Notes: a model not told the origin generated them from the letters alone. A DNA stretch of 64,000 bases from Clostridium collagenovorans DSM 3089 (GCF_900130005.1 NZ_FQXP01000007.1:124001-188000); one strand, 5' to 3'. Positions 38,378 through 47,846 are shown, counted from the stretch's first letter. A program made the numbers and translations.

Positions 38378-39388
38378 CTATAATTGATTAATACTTGGAT
38401 TACAAGGGTTTGCCCATGCTATATTATTGTCGATAGCTCTAAACATTCTGTAAGCTATAGGTTTAAATCCGCATTTAGGCCAAAATGTTGAAGAAGCAAG
38501 ATTTGTTACTCTCCAGTCTATAATTATGTTGTCATATTCTTTTTCCTTCATAAGCTTATAACCTTCATTCATTAAGCTTTTACCGATACCACTTCCCATT
38601 TCAGAAGTATACGTACCTGCAATGCTTAGCTCTGCCCCATTATCAGGTGTCATCAAATCTGAATCAATAGTCCCATATACTTGGAATCCTACTTCCTTTG
38701 AATCCTTTGTTGCAATAAGAACTGTTGAATCTTCATCCTGTACTATACCCTCATATCCTGATTTTATTCGTGTCACAAACTCAGGTAATACAAGTTCAAA
38801 AGTTGGTGCTGAACCTTGATAATATTGAATTATTTTTGACATTCTGCCCATAGCTTCACTATCAGCTTCATTGGCAAGTCTAATATCTATATCTGCTACA
38901 CTTTCAAAAGGCTTGTAATCTTCCATATTCATTACTGCATGTACTTGTTGAATAGAAAAGCTTAAGTTCATGAAAGCATCAAAGTATTCTTGATTTCCAA
39001 GTGGTACTAAAGTATATTGATTGAAACAACCTTGTTCAAGCCAAAGAGCTGAAACCTCTGCATAAAGCTTTCTTATAAGTTCAGATGATTGATCTTTTCT
39101 AATTGCTATTCCCTCATATGGAACCCATGCACATCTACCTCTTCGAGTATCATTCTCTATTTCTGCTATTAGATAACCTACTAATTCCTCATTAGAAAAT
39201 GCCCCTATACCCACTATTTTACTATCATCGAATAATTCCTCAAACATCTCTGTAACATACTTTACATTAAGACAGCTGTTTTTCAAAAATGGATATACCT
39301 TACTCTCAAGGCTTTGTCTTTCTATTAGCAAGTTAGTCATTGCAGGTATGTGATCAGTCGTAATTGATTTGAATTTACATTTGTTCAT
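38378..39388 (-). CDS. GNAT acetyltransferase, tandem domain
   Basis: 336 residues. Two GNAT halves: a divergent N-terminal half (about 50-150) and a C-terminal half (about 165-335) with the acetyl-CoA segment SEMGSGIGKSLMNEGYKLMKEK and IIIDWRVTNLASSTFWPKCGFKPI. Substrate unknown. Single gene with GGGGGTG upstream of the ATG. Confidence 0.88.
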   Translation of the reverse strand: MNKCKFKSITTDHIPAMTNLLIERQSLESKVYPFLKNSCLNVKYVTEMFEELFDDSKIVGIGAFSNEELVGYLIAEIENDTRRGRCAWVPYEGIAIRKDQSSELIRKLYAEVSALWLEQGCFNQYTLVPLGNQEYFDAFMNLSFSIQQVHAVMNMEDYKPFESVADIDIRLANEADSEAMGRMSKIIQYYQGSAPTFELVLPEFVTRIKSGYEGIVQDEDSTVLIATKDSKEVGFQVYGTIDSDLMTPDNGAELSIAGTYTSEMGSGIGKSLMNEGYKLMKEKEYDNIIIDWRVTNLASSTFWPKCGFKPIAYRMFRAIDNNIAWANPCNPSINQL

Positions 39389-39591
39389 TGCTACACCCCC
39401 AGTTAAGTTTACATTTCATAATAGAGTTCAGTATGAAAAGAAATGATTATATATGCACTACACCATTGGCAAATATCAGTATTATTTTTCCTTAATCACA
39501 CTTTCTATTATGAATATTGTAACTTTTATTATAAATATTTACAATATAATTATTAAATGTATTTTAGATGCTTTATTTCCATATACAAAAA

Positions 39592-39626
39592 TAACCTTAA
39601 CCAATCTATATTGATGGTTAAGGCTA
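39592..39626 (-). terminator. Intrinsic terminator after motB (recurring hairpin family)
   Basis: TAGCCTTAACCA pairs with TGGTTAAGGTTA (one G-T), then TTTTTGTAT on the minus strand. Flank TATTTTTATATGTAACTTC matches the sibling elements. Confidence 0.8.
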
Positions 39627-39722
39627 TACACTATTTTTATATGTAACTTCTATTTTATTTTTTCCTAAGAATATTAAGCGTGAATTTTTTCTATTTTAAT
39701 CTTAATAAACTCCTATCTTTAT

Positions 39723-40421
39723 TTATTTCTCTATTTCTTCAAATTTTGAATTTACTAAAACTATATCAACTCTTCTATTATTATTTCTACCGCTTTCAGT
39801 ATCGTTTGTATCTACAGGTCTATATTCCCCATACCCTACAGAACAAATTTTTTCTGGTGAAATATATCCATTTTTCACAAAGAAGTTTAAAACTGTAGTT
39901 GCTCTTGCACTAGATAAATCCCAATTAGAAGAAAATAACTCTTTATGTATAGGTATGTTATCTGTATGTCCTTCTATTCTAGCATAACTGCAAGTTCCCT
40001 TTAGACTTTCTCCTATTTCATATAATTTATTATATGATTCCTCTTTTAATATATCCGAGCCAGAATCAAATAAAATTCCATCTTTAAAAGAAATAACTAA
40101 TCCTTTTTCATATTCAGTTGCTACGATTTCATCTTTGTTTTCATTTTGTGAAGCTATGTTGTTTATTTTTTCCTTTAAATCTTTAAACTCATCTTTTTCT
40201 TCTTCTTTTGGTGATCCACTTTGCTCTGTTATATCTGAAAAAAATGAATTTCCTCCCATAGCACCAGACATTGATCGAACTATCTTTTCATATTTAACTT
40301 TATCTAAATTGCTCATTGAATACATTACTACGAAAAATATCATTAATAAAGTTATTAAGTCCGAATAGGTTAATAACCATCTTTCATTATTTTCTTTCTT
40401 CGGTTTTTTTCTTGGTTTCAT
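39723..40421 (-). CDS. motB: MotB-type stator protein
   Basis: Start at the ATG at 40421, preceded by AGGTG 6 nt upstream; 232 residues. One helix (about 20-40) with the conserved channel Asp in TYSDLITLL. C-terminal OmpA-like peptidoglycan-binding domain (about 110-225): RIEGHTDNIPI and NRRVDIVL. It anchors the proton-driven stator to the wall. Overlaps motA by 35 bp. Confidence 0.92.
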   Translation of the reverse strand: MKPRKKPKKENNERWLLTYSDLITLLMIFFVVMYSMSNLDKVKYEKIVRSMSGAMGGNSFFSDITEQSGSPKEEEKDEFKDLKEKINNIASQNENKDEIVATEYEKGLVISFKDGILFDSGSDILKEESYNKLYEIGESLKGTCSYARIEGHTDNIPIHKELFSSNWDLSSARATTVLNFFVKNGYISPEKICSVGYGEYRPVDTNDTESGRNNNRRVDIVLVNSKFEEIEK

Positions 40422-41178
40422 AACAATCACCTATAATGCTTTTTAGCCTTTCTTCCAATTCATAAGAATTTACGCTTTCAATTAAACACATACTTCCTTC
40501 TAAACAAAGTTGTTTATTTTTTAGATTAATACTATTTATTAATTTTATTTTACTTGCAATAGGTAGCCATAAAAGGTTTGCTGAAGCTACACCATATAAT
40601 GTAGCAACGAAAGCAACGGCAATCTTAGGACCCAATGTGTCTGGATCATCTAAGTTTCCTAATACATGTACTAAACCCATTACCGTTCCTATGATCCCCA
40701 TCGTTGGACCAAATCCTCCTGCTGCTTCAAAAATACTAGCTTGATTTTCTGCTAATTCTTCTTCTGCATAATAATAATTTTCTAATATATTTTTAGCAAC
40801 ATTTTCTTTAAATCCATCTACAAATAATTGCAAACCCTTTCGAGTCATAGAATCCAATTCTTTATTCGTTTCAAGCTCTTTTTCTATGAAAGTAAAATTT
40901 TCTTTTCTTAACTTAATCGAAATTTCTTTATAATAAGCAATAGTTTTTTCATAAATATCAAATTCATTTTTCTTCTTAAAAGCAAAAACTTTTATTAAAG
41001 TTTTTGGTATAGTTTTTAACTCTTTTAATGAAAATGATAATCCTACTGCTCCTATAGTTCCTCCAAAAACTATCATTAATGCCGTTGGAGTAAATAAAGC
41101 TGTGAGGTGTCCTCCTTCTAGAACGAACCCTCCCCCTAAAGCAAACAATCCTATTAAAAGCATAAGTATTTCTAACAT
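40387..41178 (-). CDS. motA: MotA-type stator protein
   Basis: Start at the ATG at 41178 (residue 15 of the longer frame; GCGGTG upstream); 263 residues. Four helices, with MotA signature GPTMGIIGTVMGLV and KIAVAFVATLYGVASANL. Forms an ion-conducting ring with MotB. No flagellin, hook or switch genes are in this window, and C. perfringens is regarded as non-flagellate, so what these stators drive is open. Confidence 0.92.
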   Translation of the reverse strand: MLEILMLLIGLFALGGGFVLEGGHLTALFTPTALMIVFGGTIGAVGLSFSLKELKTIPKTLIKVFAFKKKNEFDIYEKTIAYYKEISIKLRKENFTFIEKELETNKELDSMTRKGLQLFVDGFKENVAKNILENYYYAEEELAENQASIFEAAGGFGPTMGIIGTVMGLVHVLGNLDDPDTLGPKIAVAFVATLYGVASANLLWLPIASKIKLINSINLKNKQLCLEGSMCLIESVNSYELEERLKSIIGDCYETKKKTEERK

Positions 41179-41656
41179 TATAATCACCGCTTTCGTATAT
41201 CTTGTGCACTGCTTGTACACTAACTTAATTTATATATTCTACTATTTGAAAAAGCTTATAACATTCTACTCATTTATGGGGACACAATATACACCTCCAC
41301 TAGCTATCTTGAAGGACTTACTAGCTTGTTTATTATCATATATTACCATAAAGATTAAAGCGTATCTACTATTTTTTTACAAAATTCGAAATTTTTCTAC
41401 CAAGCAATTATTAGAGTATTTTATAATGATATTTGAAGTATTTATCAGTTATTAATAGATTATATATTTACTAAATTAAAGTTACTAAATTTGGATACTA
41501 TAGACGAAATAAATTCTACTTATCTTCTCTAGTAAATCTTATTTCTTTTTCCATTATATTTAATTTGAATTTAATATAATGTTTACTTTTTTATCACAAT
41601 ACTTTGCTAAACTAATACTATAACAAAATATTTTTTTAACAAAGGGGTCTTATATT
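41179..41656. other. Divergent intergenic region
   Basis: About 480 AT-rich bases between motA (minus) and the TIGR03987-like gene (plus), holding both promoters. No supported gene. Confidence 0.45.
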
Positions 41657-42052
41657 ATGAGCGGAAAATTAATTTTAGCTATCGTTGCAATAACATTAGC
41701 TCTAGTATTTTATACTACCGGTGTGTTTGGAGAAAGAAGATCTAAGTGTTTAACTAAAAAGCATGTCATTATATTTTGGCTAGGTCTAATATGTGACACT
41801 ATCGGTACCCTAACTATGAGTAGCATTGCTAAATCTAATGTAGTAGCTATTTCAGCAGCAAGTGAAAATTTGCATGGAATTACAGGCCTTTTAGCCATTC
41901 TTTTAATGGTATTCCATGCTGTTTGGGCTACTTGGGTATTATATAAAAACGATAAAAAGCGAAAAGAAGCTTTCCACAAATTCAGTATTACTGTATGGTT
42001 AATATGGTTAGTACCATATATAGTAGGTATGTTTATAGGAATGGCTGGTTAA
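41657..42052 (+). CDS. TIGR03987/HsmA-like four-helix membrane protein
   Basis: 131 residues with AAAGGGG upstream. Four helices: about 5-25, 38-58, 68-90 and 105-128. The pattern LAIVAITLALVFYTTGVF, FWLGLICDTIGTLTM and WLIWLVPYIVGMF matches the small TIGR03987-type family. Function in Clostridium unknown. Monocistronic with a terminator 19 nt after the stop. Confidence 0.85.
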   Translation: MSGKLILAIVAITLALVFYTTGVFGERRSKCLTKKHVIIFWLGLICDTIGTLTMSSIAKSNVVAISAASENLHGITGLLAILLMVFHAVWATWVLYKNDKKRKEAFHKFSITVWLIWLVPYIVGMFIGMAG

Positions 42053-42070
42053 TAAATTATATATTAATTT

Positions 42071-42105
42071 AAAGGGGATGTCTTTTGGACAACCCCCTTT
42101 GTATT
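42071..42105 (+). terminator. Intrinsic terminator
   Basis: AAAGGGG...CCCCCTTT with a 15-nt loop, then GTATTTT on the plus strand. Confidence 0.8.
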
Positions 42106-42124
42106 TTAAAACTATTTATTAAAA

Positions 42125-44188
42125 TTAAATATTATCTTTTATATAGTTTACACACATATCTGCTTTAAGTGGTTTACTAAATAAATATCCTTGATATAAA
42201 CCATCTCCCATCTCGTCTAAAACAGTTTTCTGCTCCTCTGTTTCTACAAACTCATTAATTACTGTTATACCCGTTGATTCACATAGTTTATATACAGAGC
42301 TTACTATACTTTTAGACTCTTCATTTTTATCTATATCCCTTATTAGACTTCCATCTATTTTTATACAATCTATATTGTACTTCTTTATATATAATAAAGG
42401 ATTATATCCAACTCCAAAGTCATCTATTGCTAGTCTTACACCATATTCGGTTAGCTTAGTTAACTGTTTTTTAGTTACATCATCTTCCCCTATTGCAAAG
42501 CTTTCTGTTATCTCAACTTTAATATTATTTGGATCAACATTATAAAGCTTTATAATATCTTTTATGTAACTTGCAAAGGTATCGTCTGTTAATTGCTTTG
42601 TGGATACATTTATAGACATATCTATCTTCTTTTCTAATTCTTTATCCCATATTGAAAGCCGCTCAATTGCTTCTTTTGCAATCCATTTTCCTAAAGGATA
42701 AATTAATCCTACTTCCTCTGCAATTAATATTATAATATTTGGTGGTATATTTCCAAACTCTTCCTGCCTCCACCTTAAAAGAGCTTCCACTCCAACAACT
42801 TTTTTTCCCTTACTTATCTGTGGTTGATACTCTAAATATAGTTCACCTTCATTCTTTTTTCTGCCAGTCAGTATATCTTTAAGCTCCTCTCCTAAAAATA
42901 TACTTATCTCCCCCATACTATCAATTCCACTAGATAAGTTTTGCTTTTCTAGCTCTCCAGAAAAAATCTTATTTTTAAGTTGCTCATAAGCCTCTTGTTT
43001 TTCTCTCTTGCTTATATTATCAGATATTTTAACAAAAGGAGTATATATCATAATCCCCACAATAATATTAATGACTTGTAGTATAAGCCCTGAAAATCCA
43101 CCTGTTAGCTTATAAGCATTAAATAAAATCGGATGTGTCCAGCTCATATTAGTATTTACAATTTGAACTAGTCCTAATTCAAACGCTACTTGAGCTATTG
43201 CATATAAAACTATCGGCGTTAAAGTTAATGGAACTATATATATAGGATTAAATAGTATTGGTAGACCATATGTAATAATTTCATTAATATTAAATATGCT
43301 TGGTATTATTGATATAACTGATATCTTCTTGCTGTATTTATTTGTACTATATAAAACTATTGCTATTATTAAGCATATGGTACTTCCAGCTCCACCCATG
43401 TTAGTAAATGTATCTACATACAATCTGTTAAAGGATTGGTCATGTATTATTAAATCCCCACCATGTCCACCTATTACCCATAAGGCATTTTTTATGAATA
43501 TATATTTTATATCATTTAAAAAGTTATTAGCTCCATGTATGGTTATGTTTTCAATGCCGTTTATCTTACTAAAATAAAATGTATCAATTAAGAAGGCTAC
43601 ACAAATTACTATAACTATAGTTAAAACTAAAGGAAATATAGCTAAAATAGACTGTCTTACAGCCCTTTCATAACTATTAATTAAGTTCTTTCTACTATCT
43701 AGCATATAATAATATATTTTAATATAAATTTCGCTAAATATTATACTAACTACTATAGCTAACAAAGTCCAATTTGATGCTATAATTACATTGCTTCCAG
43801 TCTTCATAACACTATCCATAGTGAAAATACTAGTAAAAGTAATTGCTGAAACTAACCCTATAAACCCAACCATACTTGAACTTACACTATTACCCATATA
43901 CTTTATATCTTGATTTTCGTATACACGTATTTTAGCTAGTTCGCTACAAATTGATATTACAATTAGAGCCTTTGATAGCATATACAAGCTGTTATATATA
44001 TTGCTAAAAATATTCTTCCAATTATCATTTATAATTACCTTCATTATGTTCATAAATGTATCACTATTTATATTAAGTATTATTATAAATATACAATTTA
44101 TTAAAATGATAGGTTGAACTTTCAAAAGCCCTCGCCTTATTGATTTTATATATATACTATTATAAATTTTATAAAGAAATGTACTCAT
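42125..44188 (-). CDS. PTS EIIC-like membrane domain fused to an EAL phosphodiesterase domain
   Basis: Start at the ATG at 44188 with AAGGAG upstream; 687 residues. N-terminal about 400 residues form an EIIC domain of the lactose/cellobiose class (about eight to ten helices; GGHGGDLIIHDQSFNRLYVDT and NMGGAGST). A linker leads to an EAL domain (about 440-685) with VEALLRW, ITESFAIGE, AIDDFGVGY, IKIDGSLI and QGYLFSKPL, i.e. the c-di-GMP phosphodiesterase residues appear present. No IIA or IIB gene nearby. It probably senses a sugar or PTS state at the membrane and hydrolyses c-di-GMP; this is inference. Confidence 0.88.
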   Translation of the reverse strand: MSTFLYKIYNSIYIKSIRRGLLKVQPIILINCIFIIILNINSDTFMNIMKVIINDNWKNIFSNIYNSLYMLSKALIVISICSELAKIRVYENQDIKYMGNSVSSSMVGFIGLVSAITFTSIFTMDSVMKTGSNVIIASNWTLLAIVVSIIFSEIYIKIYYYMLDSRKNLINSYERAVRQSILAIFPLVLTIVIVICVAFLIDTFYFSKINGIENITIHGANNFLNDIKYIFIKNALWVIGGHGGDLIIHDQSFNRLYVDTFTNMGGAGSTICLIIAIVLYSTNKYSKKISVISIIPSIFNINEIITYGLPILFNPIYIVPLTLTPIVLYAIAQVAFELGLVQIVNTNMSWTHPILFNAYKLTGGFSGLILQVINIIVGIMIYTPFVKISDNISKREKQEAYEQLKNKIFSGELEKQNLSSGIDSMGEISIFLGEELKDILTGRKKNEGELYLEYQPQISKGKKVVGVEALLRWRQEEFGNIPPNIIILIAEEVGLIYPLGKWIAKEAIERLSIWDKELEKKIDMSINVSTKQLTDDTFASYIKDIIKLYNVDPNNIKVEITESFAIGEDDVTKKQLTKLTEYGVRLAIDDFGVGYNPLLYIKKYNIDCIKIDGSLIRDIDKNEESKSIVSSVYKLCESTGITVINEFVETEEQKTVLDEMGDGLYQGYLFSKPLKADMCVNYIKDNI

Positions 44189-44528
44189 AATGGTTTTCTC
44201 CTTCAAACCCCTTATTAATATATTCCTATAAGTTATTCCTTTTACCTCTGTATAGTTCATAATCTTATGTTTTTTAAATATATTAAATTTGTCATATTAT
44301 TATCTCTATTTAAAGTCATTGTCCTCAATTTATTACCTTGATATACTTTTCTATATATTGAATGAATATGCTCAATTTGTTGTAATCTAACTACTATTTT
44401 AGAATAAAACTTTAGCCTTTTTATAGATATTTTATCTATTACTTCATGTGAATATAATATAGTATTTTTATTATATTCACAATAGTTAAACTCTTTTTTC
44501 CTGACGTCGAATGAGTAAGTTCGCCTAG

Positions 44529-44545
44529 CCAAATCAAAGATTTGG
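44529..44545 (-). repeat. Short hairpin resembling an IS200/IS605 subterminal structure
   Basis: CCAAATC-TTT-GATTTGG on the minus strand, a perfect 7-bp stem with 3-nt loop, flanked by CTAGGCGAAC. IS200/IS605 ends carry such small imperfect hairpins. No tnpA or tnpB coding sequence is recognisable, so this is only suggestive. Confidence 0.3.
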
Positions 44546-44871
44546 AGGCTTACTTATGGTATGGTTATCCGTAACTACTTCAAGTGAGGTTTTTCCATTT
44601 TATCTCCCTAGGACTATTGATGATATTTCATAATAGTTAGGGTCTGATATTGAATATGCTAGAATTAAACATAAAAAACATTGTTGTTATTTTAAAACAT
44701 AATCTCTTCATTGCTAAGTTAATTATAAAGATTAATTTTTGGGGAACTCATATAAAAGTTCATGGCAAAGAGAAAAATCACCTATCTCGCTAAAAATAGT
44801 ATGCCTTACTCTTAATTAAATTTATTTAATTCATTTAATAGCCCTAAAACAAAATAAATGTCCTAAGGATT

Positions 44872-44900
44872 GCTTAGTGTTGCCGCACTAAGCTTTTCTT
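44872..44900 (+). terminator. Plus-strand terminator hairpin without an upstream plus-strand gene
   Basis: GCTTAGTG-TTGCCG-CACTAAGC then TTTTCTTATTT. It is orphaned on the plus strand; no gene is seen upstream within this window section. On the minus strand there is no T run. Confidence 0.6.
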
Positions 44901-44902
44901 AT

Positions 44903-45034
44903 TTATAAGATATCAAATTTTTGTTGCTTAAAGTTATATGTTTCAAAATCAGCATTTACAATATAAAAATTGTTGTATGAACTAACATCATTTTTTGTAT
45001 ATTCAGCAAGCTGTTCTCCAAGTTCACTTGCCAT
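44903..45034 (-). CDS. Short hypothetical ORF, possibly a gene fragment
   Basis: 43 residues, starting MASELGEQLAEYTKND, with GAGG upstream. A different frame just upstream (about 45085-45030) reads sensibly as TYKFKFDVNEVEING and stops, so both may be parts of one frameshifted 3' gene fragment. No family recognised. Confidence 0.3.
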   Translation of the reverse strand: MASELGEQLAEYTKNDVSSYNNFYIVNADFETYNFKQQKFDIL

Positions 45035-45089
45035 TTATTTCAACCTCATTAACATCAAATTTGAATTTGTAAGTTCCGGTATATTCAAA

Positions 45090-45962
45090 TCATTTTTTTC
45101 CATAAGAAATCAGAATGCATGGAGCCTGAAGAATAAATCCCTTACCTTTATTTTCAAGTATAGTTTCAGCTATGTTCTTTTCATTTTGATTAAATTCTTG
45201 TTGCTCTGATAATGTCAAGCCTTTATTAGTTCTGAAAGTTTTACTATCGTTGTTATCCAAGATGCTATAATAACCTTTATGTTCTACAAAAGCATCAAAT
45301 TTACTTTCGTATTCACTATCCATTGGATTGATAAATTTAACAGCATCATTCATCCTTACGCCAATATCTTTTAGTCCAATTTGTTGCATATATTGTGGAA
45401 TCTTTATTCCTGTTCTATAATCCCTACCACCATTATTATATTCGTAACTCCACATTTTTTGAAATAATAACGATTGATTCATATCACGATAATCAATATC
45501 ACTACTATAAAATCCAGCATCTTCAATTGGTCTATCTCCCTCAAAGCAAATTACCCATCCATCATCAACTACAGCTTCTGTCATCTTTTTTAATATATTC
45601 ATAGGTTGTGGTATATGGCGTAATACTGCTTGTGAAATAGCTAAATCATATTTTTTCATAGGCACATATTCGTTCAAATCTGCACATATCAATTCAACAT
45701 CAAAACAATATGATGATAAATGTTTTTCTGCAAAATTCAATAATTCCTTACTTTTATCTATACCAGTATACGTACTCCCCTTAGGTAAAAGAGGCATTAG
45801 TAAATCGCACAAATAGCCATATCCACACCCAAAGTCAACTATATTAATTGGCTTAGTTATTCTCCAAACCTTATCAATTAAAAATTCAATATAATCAGAA
45901 TTACACCAATCTTTACGAACGTTAATTAGAAATTGTAATTCCTCATCCCAGTTATGACCCAT
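45090..45962 (-). CDS. Class I SAM-dependent methyltransferase
   Basis: 290 residues. Motif I: NIVDFGCGYGYLCDLL; acidic residue after beta 2 in YTGIDKSKELL; motif near beta 4: DLAISQAVLRHIP. Methyltransferase domain about 35-165; the C-terminal about 120 residues have no recognised fold. Substrate unknown. It lies in an accessory patch next to an aminoglycoside nucleotidyltransferase relic. Confidence 0.85.
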   Translation of the reverse strand: MGHNWDEELQFLINVRKDWCNSDYIEFLIDKVWRITKPINIVDFGCGYGYLCDLLMPLLPKGSTYTGIDKSKELLNFAEKHLSSYCFDVELICADLNEYVPMKKYDLAISQAVLRHIPQPMNILKKMTEAVVDDGWVICFEGDRPIEDAGFYSSDIDYRDMNQSLLFQKMWSYEYNNGGRDYRTGIKIPQYMQQIGLKDIGVRMNDAVKFINPMDSEYESKFDAFVEHKGYYSILDNNDSKTFRTNKGLTLSEQQEFNQNEKNIAETILENKGKGFILQAPCILISYGKK

Positions 45963-46144
45963 AGCCTTGTTCTCCCTTACAAATTAGAATTGCTCTCGCT
46001 TTACTTAACACATATTTTATCTTTAGTGATAGATAGTATTAAACATCCCAACCTCTCACTAAATCTATATCCTTTATTTTTATCATCTAACAAGAAGTTA
46101 CTTACCTTTGTATAAATATTGCTATCTAATCACTTTCAATATTC

Positions 46145-47017
46145 TCAATATATTTTCTTTGCATCTTTTGGTAATAAGTGCACATCTTTTAAAAACTTTA
46201 AGCTATTCATTGCTTGACTTTCCTCATATTTAATATTCATTTTACATGCTATATCTTTGGCTATATCATTAAATAAATCACACATAATAAAAACTGATTT
46301 CCAAATACATTTCACTTCTCCTGAAGGGTATGTCTTCAAGAATGTATTCCACATATGGTTCTCTAACCACCTATACATATATTTTCCTTATTTCCCAATA
46401 CTAACAGTAAAGTTTGTGTCAAATCCTATTTTCCACTCCATTAAACGAATTAATTGTGGGCGAACAACATAATTTATCATATCCATTACATATGGTATTT
46501 CTTCACGCCATAATCCCTTTGCTACATTATTAAGACACCACCAAAAATCATTACATGTATCAAAAAAATTATGTTCTGTTGGCTTCTTCACCCAATAATC
46601 CATATCTGTTGCTTCAGGCATGTCAAGCAAACACTTTTCTTTATCAAGTAATATCTTGCAAAGTCTGTCACCTTCAATATTTTTTAGCGCATGGGATAAT
46701 GTGCTTACAGTTAAATCAAGACGATTTCCGTCAGTAAATTGAATAAGCCATACATAACAATTATCAACATCATTTTCATAATAAGAATTCTCTTCAGGAT
46801 ATTGCATATATAATCGTTCACCAAATTGGTCAATCCAATCTTTTTGTTTACGAAATGATTTTGTTTCTTCAACAACGCATTCAATATCATAGTCCTGAAA
46901 AATATCTTTTATAGCATTAGGATTTGTTCTTGAGCCACTCATATAAACTGCACGAATTCTTTTATCATTTTTTGCTACATCCAATATTAAATTAAGCATT
47001 TCTTGTTCTGTTCTCAT
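46145..47017 (-). pseudogene. Aminoglycoside 6-adenylyltransferase (ANT(6)/AadE-like) gene interrupted by an in-frame TAA
   Basis: Two pieces in one frame: codons for residues 1-209 end at TAA (46390-46388), and the frame resumes with GKYMYRWLENHMW. The full length would be about 290 residues, the usual ANT(6) size. The N-terminal nucleotidyltransferase motif VYMSGSRTNPNAIKDIFQDYDIE holds the GSR and D-x-D metal residues; C-terminal LPKDAKKIY is typical. Compared with the family's Ser-Gly-Lys at that place, a Ser TCA changed to TAA would explain the stop. The product would lack the C-terminal 80 residues and is probably inactive. Such genes confer streptomycin resistance when intact. Confidence 0.85.
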
Positions 47018-47123
47018 ACTATAACTTTCCTCTCTTATAAATTTACCGTTTATTTATAACTTATTATAACATATTTTGTAAATAAAATTTTGCTTATGAT
47101 ACGCTATTTTACTCTATAAAAAC

Positions 47124-47156
47124 AGCCTTAGGCAAGTTAAATCAAAGCCTAAGACT
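47124..47156 (-). terminator. Hairpin of the recurring family, in a divergent promoter region
   Basis: AGTCTTAGGC pairs with GCCTAAGGCT (one G-T), then GTTTTTATAG on the minus strand, with flank TTTTTATATGTAACTCC on the plus strand. It stands upstream of the minus-strand ANT(6) gene and the plus-strand sigma gene, so it terminates nothing obvious. Confidence 0.65.
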
Positions 47157-47369
47157 ATAAAATTTTTATATGTAACTCCTACACCATCTTACGAAACTAT
47201 CAAAATTATTTATTACTCCATTTACTCCCCTATTATTATCATACATAATCATAGTATAATATTTAAATTAATAGGTAGAAATTAGCTGCTATACATCATA
47301 ATAATTTTTTTCGAAAATTTGTAACGAAATACACTTTTTATAGTCTTATATATGAAAGGCGGTGAAAAT

Positions 47370-47846
47370 GTGACAGATTTTGAAGAAGTGTACTCTGAAT
47401 ATTTCACGGATGTATATAGATATGTGCTAAGTCTTTGTAAAAATGAAAGTATTGCAGATGATATAACACAAGAAACCTTTTTTAAAGCATTAAAAAATAT
47501 TGATGGGTTCAAGGGTAATTGTAAGATGATCGTTTGGCTATGCCAAATTGCTAAAAACTCATATTTTTCATATTTTAAAAAAGAGCAAAATAATTTTGAA
47601 AGACTTAAAGATAACGTGAATATTTTTGACATTGATTTTGAACAGATATTATTTGACGATGAAAGTGCATTTGAAATTCATAAACTACTCCATAATCTAG
47701 AAGAACCATATAAAGAAGTATTTACTTTGCGTTTTTTTGGTGATTTATCATTTTTAAAAATAGCTGAATTATTTGGTAAAACTGAAAGTTGGGCAAGAGT
47801 TACTTATCATCGTGCGAGAATAAAGTTAAAGGAGAAATTAATATGA
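47370..47846 (+). CDS. ECF-type sigma-70 factor
   Basis: GTG start at 47370, with AAAGGCGGTG upstream (that site lies in the longer frame from the ATG at 47352, which has none); 158 residues. Sigma region 2: FTDVYRYVLSLCKNESIADDITQETFFKAL; region 4: LEEPYKEVFTLRFFGDLSFLKIAELFGKTESWARVTYHRARIKL. Group 4 sigma factor that directs RNA polymerase to stress-type promoters. Followed with 4-bp overlap by its likely anti-sigma gene. Confidence 0.9.
   Translation: MTDFEEVYSEYFTDVYRYVLSLCKNESIADDITQETFFKALKNIDGFKGNCKMIVWLCQIAKNSYFSYFKKEQNNFERLKDNVNIFDIDFEQILFDDESAFEIHKLLHNLEEPYKEVFTLRFFGDLSFLKIAELFGKTESWARVTYHRARIKLKEKLI

Larger units (their letters stand above)
44189..44902. other. 700-base region without a confident gene
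   Basis: A minus-strand frame at 44532-44257 starts only at TTG, lacks a ribosome binding site and is not convincing. The sequence at 44553-44490 carries a GC-rich-hairpin style palindrome (see 44529-44545). A plus-strand terminator-like hairpin lies at 44872-44900. I see no intact gene. Confidence 0.45.

Noticed and set aside
44257..44532. A 91-codon minus-strand frame starting MARRTYSFDV
   Set aside because: It starts only at TTG with no ribosome site, overlaps the 5' end of the EIIC-EAL reading frame, and its composition resembles translated AT-rich DNA. Not reported as a gene.
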